A stretch of DNA of 32,846 nt from an uncultured Synergistales bacterium. Lineage in GTDB: Bacteria; Synergistota; Synergistia; Synergistales; Aminobacteriaceae. The notes below the pieces were generated by a model. The model saw only the letters and a list, made by a program, of their open reading frames with translations. It did not search any database and was not told the origin of the DNA. Shown here one piece after another: positions 14,874-22,819 of the stretch. The DNA lies in assembly GCA_905233645.1 (NCBI GenBank), contig CAJODZ010000003.1, forward strand, positions 1 to 32,846, given 5' to 3'. Both the position numbers and the translations under genes were made by a program. The stretch's first letter is position 1. Each line of letters opens with the position of its first letter.

Positions 14874-15455
14874 ATGAATTTTAATTTAAATTTGGATTTA
14901 GGCCGTTGGGTTTTTAAAATGCGCGGCGGATTATGGACGTTGTTATTTTTAATAATATTATTCATGACGCGGCATACAGACCCTGAAATAATTTTGCTGT
15001 CGCTTGTAATAATTTTAGCTGGTCAATTATGGCGGTGTTGGGCTGCCGGGACGATAATGCTTTATCGCGGCGAAACGGTCAAAGCTGAAGGATTAACTAC
15101 AACAGGCCCGTACGCTTTAATGCGAAATCCTTTATATTTTGGCAATTTTTTAATCGGTTTAGGCTGGAGCATTATCTCAGGTAAAACAGCGGTAATATTA
15201 TTTTTAGCAAGCTTCATAATTTTGTACGTCATGATAATTATTCCGTACGAAGAGAATTTTTTAGCCGGCAAATTTGGAACAGCTTATGAAAAATACCGCG
15301 AGCGCGTCGGAATGTTCTTTCCTAAAAAATTCCCGATTGAAAATTTCAAAGGCAATTTCGATGTTGATATTTTGTCGCGCAGTGAAGTTCATACGATGCT
15401 GACGACTTTAACAGGCACAAGCATAATTGTCGCGTGGGCACTGTGCTATACTTAG
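14874..15455 (+). CDS. Isoprenylcysteine carboxyl methyltransferase-like membrane protein
   Basis: This 193-residue protein has about four membrane helices and the family signature TTGPYALMRNPLYFGNFLIGLGWSI. Further on it has IPYEENFLAGKFGTAYEKYRERVGMFFPK, as in ICMT/PEMT-type methyltransferases that use S-adenosylmethionine to methylate lipids or prenylated substrates at the membrane. The bacterial substrate is unknown. It starts 2 bases after the flippase-like gene, suggesting a shared transcript and a shared membrane-lipid role (inference). A last hydrophobic segment (TTLTGTSIIVAWALC) extends beyond the usual core. Confidence 0.82.
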   Translation: MNFNLNLDLGRWVFKMRGGLWTLLFLIILFMTRHTDPEIILLSLVIILAGQLWRCWAAGTIMLYRGETVKAEGLTTTGPYALMRNPLYFGNFLIGLGWSIISGKTAVILFLASFIILYVMIIIPYEENFLAGKFGTAYEKYRERVGMFFPKKFPIENFKGNFDVDILSRSEVHTMLTTLTGTSIIVAWALCYT

Positions 15456-15498
15456 CCTTTAAAATATTTCAGATATGAGGAGGCTTAAAATTCCAGCA

Positions 15499-16122
15499 AT
15501 GTATTCAGACAATAAAAATCAAGGCGATGAACTAACTGTAAATCAACTTTTGTCCGCAATATCTCAAACTGAGTATCCGCAGTATATCCTTGAGGCTATT
15601 GAGCGCGTCCGTAAATGGTTACAAAAGACTACGGGCAGCGAGCATGAACACGAATATGATCCACTTGCGGCAATTTTCGAGAATGATTTTGATGACGGAG
15701 AAAATTTAGGAGATTTGCTTTTTGATTTAGTCGACCTTGAAGAATATGTAGACGTGTTACCAAATATAAAAGCACCTGAAGGGAAAGCTGACACAATAGT
15801 AATAAGTATTGCGCCTCCTGATTATGAAAGCGGTTTAAGAACAGCAATAGATTACGCAGCCGTTTTCAATAAATCTAAAACAAAACGTGTATGGATTATG
15901 GGCAACTCATTCATTTTTGATGACGTTATGAAATTCTCTCACCATGTCGACGCTTTAGCCGGTCAGGGAATAACTTTAAGATTTATTTTAGTAACGCCGT
16001 GGGGGTGGGTTGAATTGCCTTTAAGCGGTGCTATGGTTTCAAAAAATCAATTTGTATGGCAAATGCCTCATGAAAAATCACAAGCCCGTAAACGTAAAAC
16101 CCGTCCGGGACGTAATGATTAA
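15499..16122 (+). CDS. Hypothetical acidic protein
   Basis: I do not recognise this protein. From the ATG at 15499 it has 207 residues. The N-terminal half is highly acidic (HEHEYDPLAAIFENDFDDGENLGDLLFDLVDLEEYVDV). A more globular part follows (DTIVISIAPPDYESGLRTAIDYAAVF, KRVWIMGNSFIFDDVMKF), then a strongly basic tail (ARKRKTRPGRND). There is no signal peptide or membrane helix. The frame also opens at ATG 15475, but that codon overlaps AGGAGG (15478-15483), the ribosome binding motif; ATG 15499 lies 15 bases after it, a spacing seen elsewhere here. It follows the methyltransferase-like gene by about 40 bases and ends at a convergent terminator. Confidence 0.72.
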   Translation: MYSDNKNQGDELTVNQLLSAISQTEYPQYILEAIERVRKWLQKTTGSEHEHEYDPLAAIFENDFDDGENLGDLLFDLVDLEEYVDVLPNIKAPEGKADTIVISIAPPDYESGLRTAIDYAAVFNKSKTKRVWIMGNSFIFDDVMKFSHHVDALAGQGITLRFILVTPWGWVELPLSGAMVSKNQFVWQMPHEKSQARKRKTRPGRND

Positions 16123-16142
16123 ACATAAGTATAAGTAAATGA

Positions 16143-16171
16143 CCGCTACTTTTTATAAGTGGCGGCTTTTT
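16143..16171. terminator. Shared terminator between convergent genes
   Basis: CCGCTACTT (16143-16151) pairs with AAGTGGCGG (16157-16165) around a 5-base loop, with one G-T pair, followed by CTTTTT. It lies between the plus-strand gene ending at 16122 and the minus-strand gene ending at 16170. Confidence 0.8.
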
Positions 16172-17216
16172 ATAAAATAATATTGTTTTCGTCAAATTCT
16201 ATTTTTAAACTCGGTGAAAAATTCTGAAATGTGATATTTTCGCTAATCATACTACCTGCAAGTTTGCTTGACACTTTCTCAAACATGCTTTCAATTTTCG
16301 TGAACATGTAACCCATTCTGTTTATAGGTTGAACAAGTTTAAATGTTTCGGTGTCAGGGTCTTTCAGCATAATTCCTAAAGCGGTTTGAAATTTATTGAT
16401 TTGGTCTTCAGCCGGTAAATCTGAAAGTTGTAATTGCCCGTCTAAATCTTCGCCATCGTAATCCATTAAAAAAGAACTGAAACGGTCACGAAGATGTTTT
16501 ACGTCGTTTAATTCATTCTCAATTCGTTCCAGCCCTCTTTTAGCCGTAACGCTGCTCATTAAATTCACTGTGTCGGTAGCGTTAATTTTTTCTAAAACGG
16601 TAGGCTCTTCGCTGTCGTCTATTTTTTCAAAAGTTCCGCCCGTTATTTTGTAATGCCCGTCGTCGCTAATTTCATATTTGGGGTTAAAAATTTCTGCAAC
16701 GTTCCAATCTTCTCCCTTCATCAATCTATCACGAGCGCGTTCAAGTAAAGTCCGTTCAATTTTTATCGGATTGTCGCTTTCAAAAGGATTTTCAATTTCG
16801 TGCGACGTATCTGATAATGATTTTGTTTTTTGACCAGAAATTTTTGCAAGTCCTTCATTTAACTTCGTTGAAGCACCGGCTAAATTTTCGCGTAACTCTT
16901 CAAATTTAATTTGCATGTCAATTCTTTCAAGTGCTGTTAAATTATTTTTGGAGGCTTTTTTCGTAAGTTCGTTCATTTCCTCAAGCGTCTTCTCAAAACC
17001 GGAAAGCGTTTTACTCATTAGGCTGGCCGCTTCTTTTATGTCCGAAGTTCCGCCGCTTATTTTCCGTCCTTTATTTATGCTAAGACGCTGGCCTAATTCA
17101 GAAATTGAAACGCTGTCTTGAAAATCATTTTTATTTGTTTGCGTTATAGGATTTTGAGCGTTGTATTTTTTTGATAAAATATTTGCTGTGTAATTCGTTA
17201 AACTCTGAATTTGCAT
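16170..17216 (-). CDS. Hypothetical protein with weak flagellin-N-like helices
   Basis: This 348-residue helical protein is not clearly assignable. Residues about 36-120 (SISELGQRLSINKGRKISGGTSDIKEAASLMSKTLSGFEKTLEEMNELTKKASKNNLTALERIDMQIKFEELRENL) follow the pattern of flagellin and hook-associated proteins. In those, a helix with L..M.EL...A precedes R.D.Q.....L. The rest is charged with no known domain, and the C-terminus lacks the matching flagellin-C helix that I would expect. There is no signal peptide. The start is ATG at 17216 after AAGGGG, 9 bases away. Export by the flagellar apparatus is a guess based on the helix pattern and the fliD gene about 3 kb away. Confidence 0.6.
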   Translation of the reverse strand: MQIQSLTNYTANILSKKYNAQNPITQTNKNDFQDSVSISELGQRLSINKGRKISGGTSDIKEAASLMSKTLSGFEKTLEEMNELTKKASKNNLTALERIDMQIKFEELRENLAGASTKLNEGLAKISGQKTKSLSDTSHEIENPFESDNPIKIERTLLERARDRLMKGEDWNVAEIFNPKYEISDDGHYKITGGTFEKIDDSEEPTVLEKINATDTVNLMSSVTAKRGLERIENELNDVKHLRDRFSSFLMDYDGEDLDGQLQLSDLPAEDQINKFQTALGIMLKDPDTETFKLVQPINRMGYMFTKIESMFEKVSSKLAGSMISENITFQNFSPSLKIEFDENNIIL

Positions 17217-17270
17217 AACGACATCCCCTTCTGCATCATTTTATATTATTTTTTAATAATATCATAACTC

Positions 17271-17538
17271 GACAATCCGTCTGCTATAGCGATTTCCATT
17301 TTACAGCATCATAAACAGGCTGTCCCTCAAGTTGAACTATTTTAGCTTTTGGAAATTCTTTTTTAACAACATCAAAATACGACCTTTATCCGTTACTGTT
17401 ATAGTAAAGGCTGGGTCGTTAAGCTGTTGAATTGATGTTATAGGCTCTTTAGCAGAACAATCTGAAAAATTACAGCAAATTATGAGCAAAGAATAGAATA
17501 ATGCAATATGCAAATCTTCTATAACCAAATACGCTCAT
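17271..17538 (-). pseudogene. Decayed duplicate of the 5' end of the ABC binding-protein gene
   Basis: This 268-bp block matches the first 308 bp of the intact binding-protein/permease gene (20585-20892), mostly base for base. Its ATG (17538-17536) overlaps the stop of the ABC ATPase gene in an ATGA junction. It carries a one-base insertion near codon 11, a one-base deletion in the run CCC at about 17380, and a deletion of roughly 40 bp whose ends fall in two CCATTT motifs. No further part of the gene is present. A 63-residue frame (17337-17528) can still be read from an internal TTG but keeps only the signal-peptide region. I read it as the relic of a tandem duplication of the transporter operon. 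Confidence 0.9.
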
Positions 17539-18608
17539 TCAATAAACAGTCTTATAGTTCCAGTTTCAGCAGAATAATCAATATTTGACGCAATACCCTT
17601 TAAAACATTCATTGACAGTTCATCGGCAGTTTCTAAAAGATTTACGTTATTTAGGCTGTAATTAACGCTTAGTACTGCTTCATTCTTTTCTTCTGAATAT
17701 TCAATAACTGCATCAATATCAGGCTTCTCAAGTTCTGGAAATAATATTTGCTGTATAAGTTCTTCAAAAGCAAGCTGAAGCCTGTTACAAGTACGAGAGG
17801 CAACAAGATTTTTCATGCAATAATTTTCGATACTTGAAATCGCAGCAGGGAAATCATAATTTTTGCTGGTAATCTTAATTTCAAGAACTTTAAGCCTCTG
17901 AATAAATCTTCGAGTTTTATCGCGCTTCGGTGAATTGAAAATTTGTTCGGGAGTCCCGTCTTCGTAAATTCCGCCTTCGTCCATGTAAAACACTCTGTTG
18001 CTCACAGTACGGGCAAAATTCATCTCGTGCGTTACTATAATCATCGTTTTTCCAGTCTTGGCCAAGTCTCTGATTACCGCTTGAACTTCTCCAACCATTG
18101 TAGGGTCAAGCGCACTCGTTGGTTCGTCAAAAAGTATTACATTCGGATTCATGGCCAACGCACGGGCTATCGCTATTCTCTGTTTTTGACCGCCTGAAAG
18201 TTCGTGAGGGTAATTCAGCATTTTATCGGCAAGCCCAACATTACGCAGAAGCCTCATTCCTTCATCAAAAGCCTGCTGTCTTGAAAATCCCTTCAGCTTC
18301 ACGGGTGAAAGCATAATATTTTCAATTACCGTCAAATGTCCGAACAGATTAAACGATTGAAATACCATTCCCATTTTCTGCCTGATTTTTGGGACATTAC
18401 ATTTTGGGGAAGTTATCTCTTCATCATCAAGAAAGATTTTGCCTTTGTCGGGACGTTCAAGAAGATTGATACAGCGCAACAAAGTACTTTTACCAGTTCC
18501 GGAAGGCCCTATTACGGATATTACATCGCCGTCGTTAATTTCTGCGTTGACATCTGAAAGAGGCGTAACATTCGGATAAACTTTTTTGACATGCTCAAGC
18601 TTAATCAT
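17535..18608 (-). CDS. Amino-acid-type ABC transporter ATPase with extra C-terminal GHKL/RsbW-like domain
   Basis: The N-terminal 240 residues are a standard polar-amino-acid ABC ATPase that powers import. They show Walker [10 protein letters not shown], the Q-loop [12 protein letters not shown], the signature LSGGQKQR, Walker [14 protein letters not shown], and the H-loop IVTHEM. A normal member ends there. This one continues about 115 residues into a domain resembling RsbW/SpoIIAB-type histidine-kinase-like ATPases. That domain has a helix [16 protein letters not shown] in the N-box position, beta strands [18 protein letters not shown], and a C-terminal [19 protein letters not shown]. The expected N-box Asn is Gln and no clear G1 box is seen, so it may be a non-catalytic sensor. 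The ATG at 18608 overlaps the upstream stop by 8 bases; the TTG at 18617 is less likely. The final length is 357 residues. Confidence 0.87.
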   Translation of the reverse strand: MIKLEHVKKVYPNVTPLSDVNAEINDGDVISVIGPSGTGKSTLLRCINLLERPDKGKIFLDDEEITSPKCNVPKIRQKMGMVFQSFNLFGHLTVIENIMLSPVKLKGFSRQQAFDEGMRLLRNVGLADKMLNYPHELSGGQKQRIAIARALAMNPNVILFDEPTSALDPTMVGEVQAVIRDLAKTGKTMIIVTHEMNFARTVSNRVFYMDEGGIYEDGTPEQIFNSPKRDKTRRFIQRLKVLEIKITSKNYDFPAAISSIENYCMKNLVASRTCNRLQLAFEELIQQILFPELEKPDIDAVIEYSEEKNEAVLSVNYSLNNVNLLETADELSMNVLKGIASNIDYSAETGTIRLFIE

Positions 18609-20892
18609 GAATTTCAATCCCCCTTAAAATATCGTTCTTCGTTCTTTTTTCCGGTTTAATTCGATTGTGAATGATATTGACAATTATGTTAAGCATTCCG
18701 GCAAGAACAAAATATATTACTGCAACAGCTATCAACGGGAAGAATGCCTCATACGTTCTGCTTCTCACGATATCGCCCATCTTCGTTAAATCCTGAACAG
18801 CAATGTAACCAACAATCGCAGTCGCTTTTATGAGAGCAACGACTTCAGCTTTATATGCCGGCATAAAATGTAATGCTGCCTGCGGAAGAATAATCGTGAA
18901 AAATGCTCTTCTGTCCGTAAATCCCAATGCGTACGCTGCTTCGAGCTGTCCTTTGTCCAACGCATTAACACCAGATAAAAGCATTCCGTAAACTCCAGCT
19001 CCGAATGTCAGCGAGAACGCAATCACAGCTACCCATATTCCGGCTATGTCAACATTTCCGAAGATTATGTAATACAAAATCATTAACAGCACGACCATAG
19101 GCATCCCCTGAATTAGCCATACGAAGAAACGTGTAACAAGGTTTGCGATGATGTTTCCGCCCCTGCATGAGAGATACACTATAAAGCCCAGAATTGTCCC
19201 GCCTAAAATCGAAAATACAGTAATTATCATTGTGCTGATTATGCCTTCAACGAAGAGCCGCCACCTGTCTTCACGGATAAACGTGCGTTCAAAACTTGAT
19301 TTGATATTGTCAAAAAAATTATTTTGCTCTATCTCAGCAGGTTGGACAGTTTCAGCAGATTTCATGACAATAAGCACTATTGGAGTTTCTGCATTCGGGA
19401 CAGGTGAAAATAACATCGTTTCGGCTCGTTCTTCTGTACGTGTTATACTGCCGGTTAAATCGCATTTTCCAGTTTTGATTGAGCCTAAAATTCCTGCAAA
19501 ATTCATAGAATAGACTTCAAGTCCGTAACCTTTAGCCTTACAGAACATTGTTGCAATGTCTATATCATAGCCCGTAATTTTATTATCTTTTACGTAAGCA
19601 AAAGGCATACGCCCTGTATCGATTGCCATTTTAAGAATACCGTTATCTGCAGGCAGTTTTGAATAATCCTCAGTCGTTCGCGACAGCTCGTCTTCACTGT
19701 AAATCCATTTGTCTAAAAGCTGTTTAATAGTTCCGTTATCCCATAAAGATTTTACAAATTCGGCATACTCATCACAAAACTTATGCCCTTTATCAGAATT
19801 AGTAAACGCTGAATAAGTATACGTGTTTTCGAGCGGTTCTGATATATAAGACATATCTTTATGCTCATACGTCATGTATATTGCTGTAGGGAGTGTGTTT
19901 GTGAAAGCATCAATTTTACCTGTTTTAAGAGCAAGTGTTATGGCACTCAAATCACTAAAGTATTCAATTTGAGCGTTAGGAATTTTTTCAGCAACAAAAA
20001 TATCATGGTTTGCTCCTAAAATAATTCCGATTTTTTTGCCGTCAAAGTCTTTTAATGATGAAGGTATTTCAGCTGCTGAAGGCATATTATTGTCTTTTAT
20101 CATCAACGCAACTTCTTCAGTTAAAAGCACGTCGGAAAAATCAATTTTTTCTTTTCGTTCAGGAGTAACATTTAAGTTCGCCATAATGCAGTCAATTTCG
20201 CCTGTATGTGCTGCTGCGATTAAACCGCCGTAATCATAAGTTCTAAATTCTACTTCTGCTCCAAGCCGCTTCGCTAACCTTCTGCCTAGTTCAATATCAA
20301 AACCGGTTAAAGTAATACCCTCGTAATAACTAAATGGTATAACAAGTCCAGACGTACCTATTACAATTTTTAGCTTTGATGACGAAGGCAACTCAATTTC
20401 AGGCATAGTATTTTCAGCGTTAATTACCCAGCGTTTATACATGTCTTGAAGAGTTCCGGAGGCTTTAAGCTCAGAAATGAATAAATTTATTTTTGTTCTC
20501 AAATCGGGAATTTTTGACGCTCTTGAAATTCCAACAGCAATTTCAACTTTATCGCCGACATTGCCTGGTAATATTTTTACACCTGACAATCCGTCTGCTA
20601 TAGCGATTTCCATTTGAACGCGGCTGTAAGCATAAGCATCAGCTCTTCCCATTTTTACGGCATCATACGCAGGCTGTCCCTCAAGGTAGATTATCTTAGC
20701 TTTTGGAAATTCTTTTTTAATAACATCAAAATACGACCCTTTATCCGTTACTGTTATAGTAAAGGCTGGGTCGTTAAGCTGTTGAATTGATGTTATAGGC
20801 TCTTTAGCAGAACAATCTGAAAAACTACAGCAAATTATGAGCAAAGAATAGAATAATGCACACGCAAATCTTCTGTAATCGAATACGCTCAT
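18601..20892 (-). CDS. ABC transporter binding-protein/permease fusion (amino-acid type) with permuted binding-protein lobes
   Basis: This 763-residue protein combines solute capture and membrane transport. A signal peptide or anchor ([19 protein letters not shown]) leads into a partial family-3 binding-protein segment (about 30-155) that resembles the second lobe. A complete binding protein follows (about 170-397; [41 protein letters not shown]). Next comes a first-lobe segment only (about 415-515; [29 protein letters not shown]). A HisM/GlnP-type permease follows (about 545-750), with the EAA motif in [29 protein letters not shown]. It lies 8 bases after the PAP2 gene and overlaps the ATPase gene, so all three should be co-transcribed. 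The substrate is probably a polar amino acid but cannot be fixed. Confidence 0.9.
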   Translation of the reverse strand: MSVFDYRRFACALFYSLLIICCSFSDCSAKEPITSIQQLNDPAFTITVTDKGSYFDVIKKEFPKAKIIYLEGQPAYDAVKMGRADAYAYSRVQMEIAIADGLSGVKILPGNVGDKVEIAVGISRASKIPDLRTKINLFISELKASGTLQDMYKRWVINAENTMPEIELPSSSKLKIVIGTSGLVIPFSYYEGITLTGFDIELGRRLAKRLGAEVEFRTYDYGGLIAAAHTGEIDCIMANLNVTPERKEKIDFSDVLLTEEVALMIKDNNMPSAAEIPSSLKDFDGKKIGIILGANHDIFVAEKIPNAQIEYFSDLSAITLALKTGKIDAFTNTLPTAIYMTYEHKDMSYISEPLENTYTYSAFTNSDKGHKFCDEYAEFVKSLWDNGTIKQLLDKWIYSEDELSRTTEDYSKLPADNGILKMAIDTGRMPFAYVKDNKITGYDIDIATMFCKAKGYGLEVYSMNFAGILGSIKTGKCDLTGSITRTEERAETMLFSPVPNAETPIVLIVMKSAETVQPAEIEQNNFFDNIKSSFERTFIREDRWRLFVEGIISTMIITVFSILGGTILGFIVYLSCRGGNIIANLVTRFFVWLIQGMPMVVLLMILYYIIFGNVDIAGIWVAVIAFSLTFGAGVYGMLLSGVNALDKGQLEAAYALGFTDRRAFFTIILPQAALHFMPAYKAEVVALIKATAIVGYIAVQDLTKMGDIVRSRTYEAFFPLIAVAVIYFVLAGMLNIIVNIIHNRIKPEKRTKNDILRGIEIHD

Positions 20893-20900
20893 TAAAAAAA

Positions 20901-21833
20901 TTATTTTCTCCCTGTGAATATTTTCAAAACCAGCGGCCAGAGTATCATTACAAAAAAGAAGAATACAAATTGATAAACCAGCTTCCCGATGTGAGGGCCA
21001 AATGTGTTATTCATGATGACTTTGAGACTTTCCACCATCCACGCAACAATAACAAGACCGATTGCACAGAGAATAACGCCTTTAACATTCCAGCCCGTAG
21101 CAGAAAATTTTATCCAGCGCTGTTCAATGTACCATGCTAACGCAAGCGCAACAAGTCCTCCGGCATCTCCCCAAGCGTCTATTTGCATTTTCACGGGGTC
21201 AACTAATAATTTTCCGTCAACATAATCCATAGGATAAGGCTTATAACTAATATAAACGAGCGTTAAAGTTCCGACAGCAGCAAGAATTATCATAGCAAGA
21301 CCAAATTTTTCGGGTTTCCTGTCGAGATAATCAAGCAGTAATTTAGCAACATATATTGACGCAGCTCCAAGCACTACTCCAACGAGAACGTCCTGCGGAG
21401 TGTGAACACCAAGATAATTACGCGAAAACATTGTAATTAAAATCAACGCAATCCAGAAAAGACGCGCAATTTTATTTTTCGTGATACAAGCTAATCCGCC
21501 GTAAATAGGAGTTACCATCATTGTATGACCGCTAGGAAATGAATAACCTCCAGCCGTTATTATCGCGTCTCCTGCCGGAATAATTCTTGCATCTCTTACC
21601 CACGGGCGGTATATACAAGCTGTTAATTTGACCATTGCGTTAAAAGTCTGGCTGATTTTCCATGCGGAAAGAATAAATAACCCTTTGCGTTTGTCCAGGC
21701 ACCAATAAACGAAAACCGGAATTAAAATTATGTTATTTATTCCAAAATATGAAATCCATTCCATAAAGGGCGTTAATGCATCGTTAATACCGTTTCTGAA
21801 ATCCTGAAGCCACAATAAATAAGTTATATCCAT
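20901..21833 (-). CDS. PAP2-family membrane phosphatase
   Basis: PAP2 enzymes remove phosphate from lipid phosphates such as phosphatidate or polyprenyl pyrophosphate at the membrane. The 310-residue protein has about six to seven helices and all three catalytic motifs: KLTACIYRP (Lys 69, Arg 76), PSGH (100-103), and SRNYLGVHTPQD (Arg 138, His 144, Asp 148). It is longer than minimal members, with three extra C-terminal helices. ATG at 21833 follows AAGGAG by 8 bases. Its leader contains a terminator-like hairpin and, further up, the second copy of the 127-bp repeat. It is the first gene of the transcript that includes the ABC transporter. Whether the phosphatase and transporter cooperate is unknown. 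Confidence 0.9.
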   Translation of the reverse strand: MDITYLLWLQDFRNGINDALTPFMEWISYFGINNIILIPVFVYWCLDKRKGLFILSAWKISQTFNAMVKLTACIYRPWVRDARIIPAGDAIITAGGYSFPSGHTMMVTPIYGGLACITKNKIARLFWIALILITMFSRNYLGVHTPQDVLVGVVLGAASIYVAKLLLDYLDRKPEKFGLAMIILAAVGTLTLVYISYKPYPMDYVDGKLLVDPVKMQIDAWGDAGGLVALALAWYIEQRWIKFSATGWNVKGVILCAIGLVIVAWMVESLKVIMNNTFGPHIGKLVYQFVFFFFVMILWPLVLKIFTGRK

Positions 21834-21855
21834 CTTTATACTCCTTGAATTTTTA

Positions 21856-21888
21856 TAAAAACCCCACAGTTATGCAAGGCTGCGAGGT
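21856..21888 (-). terminator. Terminator-like hairpin in the leader of the PAP2 operon
   Basis: Read on the minus strand, ACCTCGCAG (21888-21880) pairs fully with CTGTGGGGT (21869-21861) using two G-T pairs. The run TTTTTA follows, and the ribosome binding site comes only about 10 bases later. Its position inside a leader suggests attenuation, or protection from read-through. Confidence 0.6.
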
Positions 21889-21922
21889 ATTTTAACACCT
21901 GATTGAGATATAACGCCCTTAA

Positions 21923-22049
21923 AAAAATATTATTAAAAATTTTTTAACACGCCTCAAAAAATTTAACACTTTGTTTCAAAATCGATATGCTTAAAAATTA
22001 TGCGGCTATTAAATTTTTAAAAGATTTTTTGTAGTGGTAAACGTAGTTG
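21923..22049 (-). repeat. Dispersed intergenic repeat, copy B (127 bp)
   Basis: The reverse complement aligns without gaps to 13560-13686 with about six differences. It reads in the same direction as the PAP2 gene and ends 89 bp before that gene's start. Weaker similarity continues a few bases past the end (TTAAGGGCGTT against TTAAGTGCATT). Confidence 0.9.
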
Positions 22050-22183
22050 TAAAACTCAATGGTATTTTTAAAATTTGGAAAGATAATTTTTTAGTCAGAG
22101 GCATTATAGCAAAAATTCTTTTTTAATTTTGAGTGATAATAATTTATAAACATAATCTCAAAATATGAAAGAGGCTCTTTTTT

Positions 22184-22744
22184 ATGACAGAATTTGAAAA
22201 AATGGTCGCCGGCGATTTATATAATCCTGATGACGAATATTTAACGCAAATTAGACAACGCGCTCATCACCTTTGCACAGAATATAATCACTCGTATGAA
22301 GATACTGACAAAATTAGACGCGCTGAAATTTTAAAAGAATTATTACCAAACGCCGGAGCTGAAGCATTTTTGCCAGGCCCAATCTATTTTGATTACGGTT
22401 TAAATTTTTACACGGGCAAAAATTTTTTCGCAAATTTTAATTTTACGGTTTTAGATTGCGCTCCCGTTATTATTGGCAATAATGTAATGATTGGGACAAG
22501 CGTATCGCTTTTAACACCTGTTCATGATTTTGATTATAAAAAACGTAATACTTTTTTAGAATTTGCTCGTCCAATTTCAATCGGTGATAATTGCTGGCTA
22601 GCGTCAAATGTTACGGTTATCGGCGGCGTTAAAATAGGTTCAGGGAGTGTCATTGGAGCTGGGAGCGTCGTTACTAGAGATATTCCCGAAAATGTTTTTG
22701 CAGCCGGTTCGCCGTGTCGTGTAATTCGTGAAATTGTAAGCTAA
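22184..22744 (+). CDS. Maltose/galactoside O-acetyltransferase-type hexapeptide enzyme
   Basis: This cytoplasmic enzyme transfers acetyl from acetyl-CoA to a sugar. The 186-residue protein has the N-terminal Mac domain (EFEKMVAGDLYNPDDEYLTQIRQRAHHLC). A left-handed beta-helix of hexapeptide repeats follows, with FDYGLNFYTGKNFFANFNFTVLDCAPVIIGNNVMIGTSVSLLTPVHD (catalytic His) and DNCWLASNVTVIGGVKIGSGSVIGAGSVVTRDIPENVFAAGSPCRVIR. The length is normal for Maa/LacA proteins. The ATG is preceded by GAAAGAGG at 14 bases. It stands alone in a divergent position opposite the PAP2 operon. The natural acceptor sugar is not determinable; family members are often named for maltose or galactoside by default. 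Confidence 0.9.
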   Translation: MTEFEKMVAGDLYNPDDEYLTQIRQRAHHLCTEYNHSYEDTDKIRRAEILKELLPNAGAEAFLPGPIYFDYGLNFYTGKNFFANFNFTVLDCAPVIIGNNVMIGTSVSLLTPVHDFDYKKRNTFLEFARPISIGDNCWLASNVTVIGGVKIGSGSVIGAGSVVTRDIPENVFAAGSPCRVIREIVS

Positions 22745-22763
22745 TGTGCTAATATTTTCACCG

Positions 22764-22792
22764 TTGCAAAATTTTCGTATTATTAGTGTAAT
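22764..22792 (+). promoter_or_regulatory. Predicted promoter of cheV
   Basis: TTGCAA (22764-22769), a 17-bp spacer and TGTAAT (22787-22792) lie 27 bp upstream of the cheV start. No flagellar sigma-28 motif is evident. Confidence 0.55.
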
Positions 22793-22819
22793 AAAAACAA
22801 AGGGGCTGAATTTTTCACA

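Larger units (their letters stand above)
21834..22183. other. 350-bp divergent intergenic region
   Basis: This spacer separates the minus-strand PAP2 operon and the plus-strand acetyltransferase gene. It contains a leader hairpin (21856-21888) and copy B of the 127-bp repeat (21923-22049). Beyond those I see only AT-rich sequence and no convincing coding frame. Confidence 0.65.

Noticed and set aside
19148-19513. Plus-strand open frame of 121 codons opposite the binding-protein/permease gene
   Set aside because: It is a shadow of the well-supported minus-strand gene, with no ribosome binding site or recognisable sequence.
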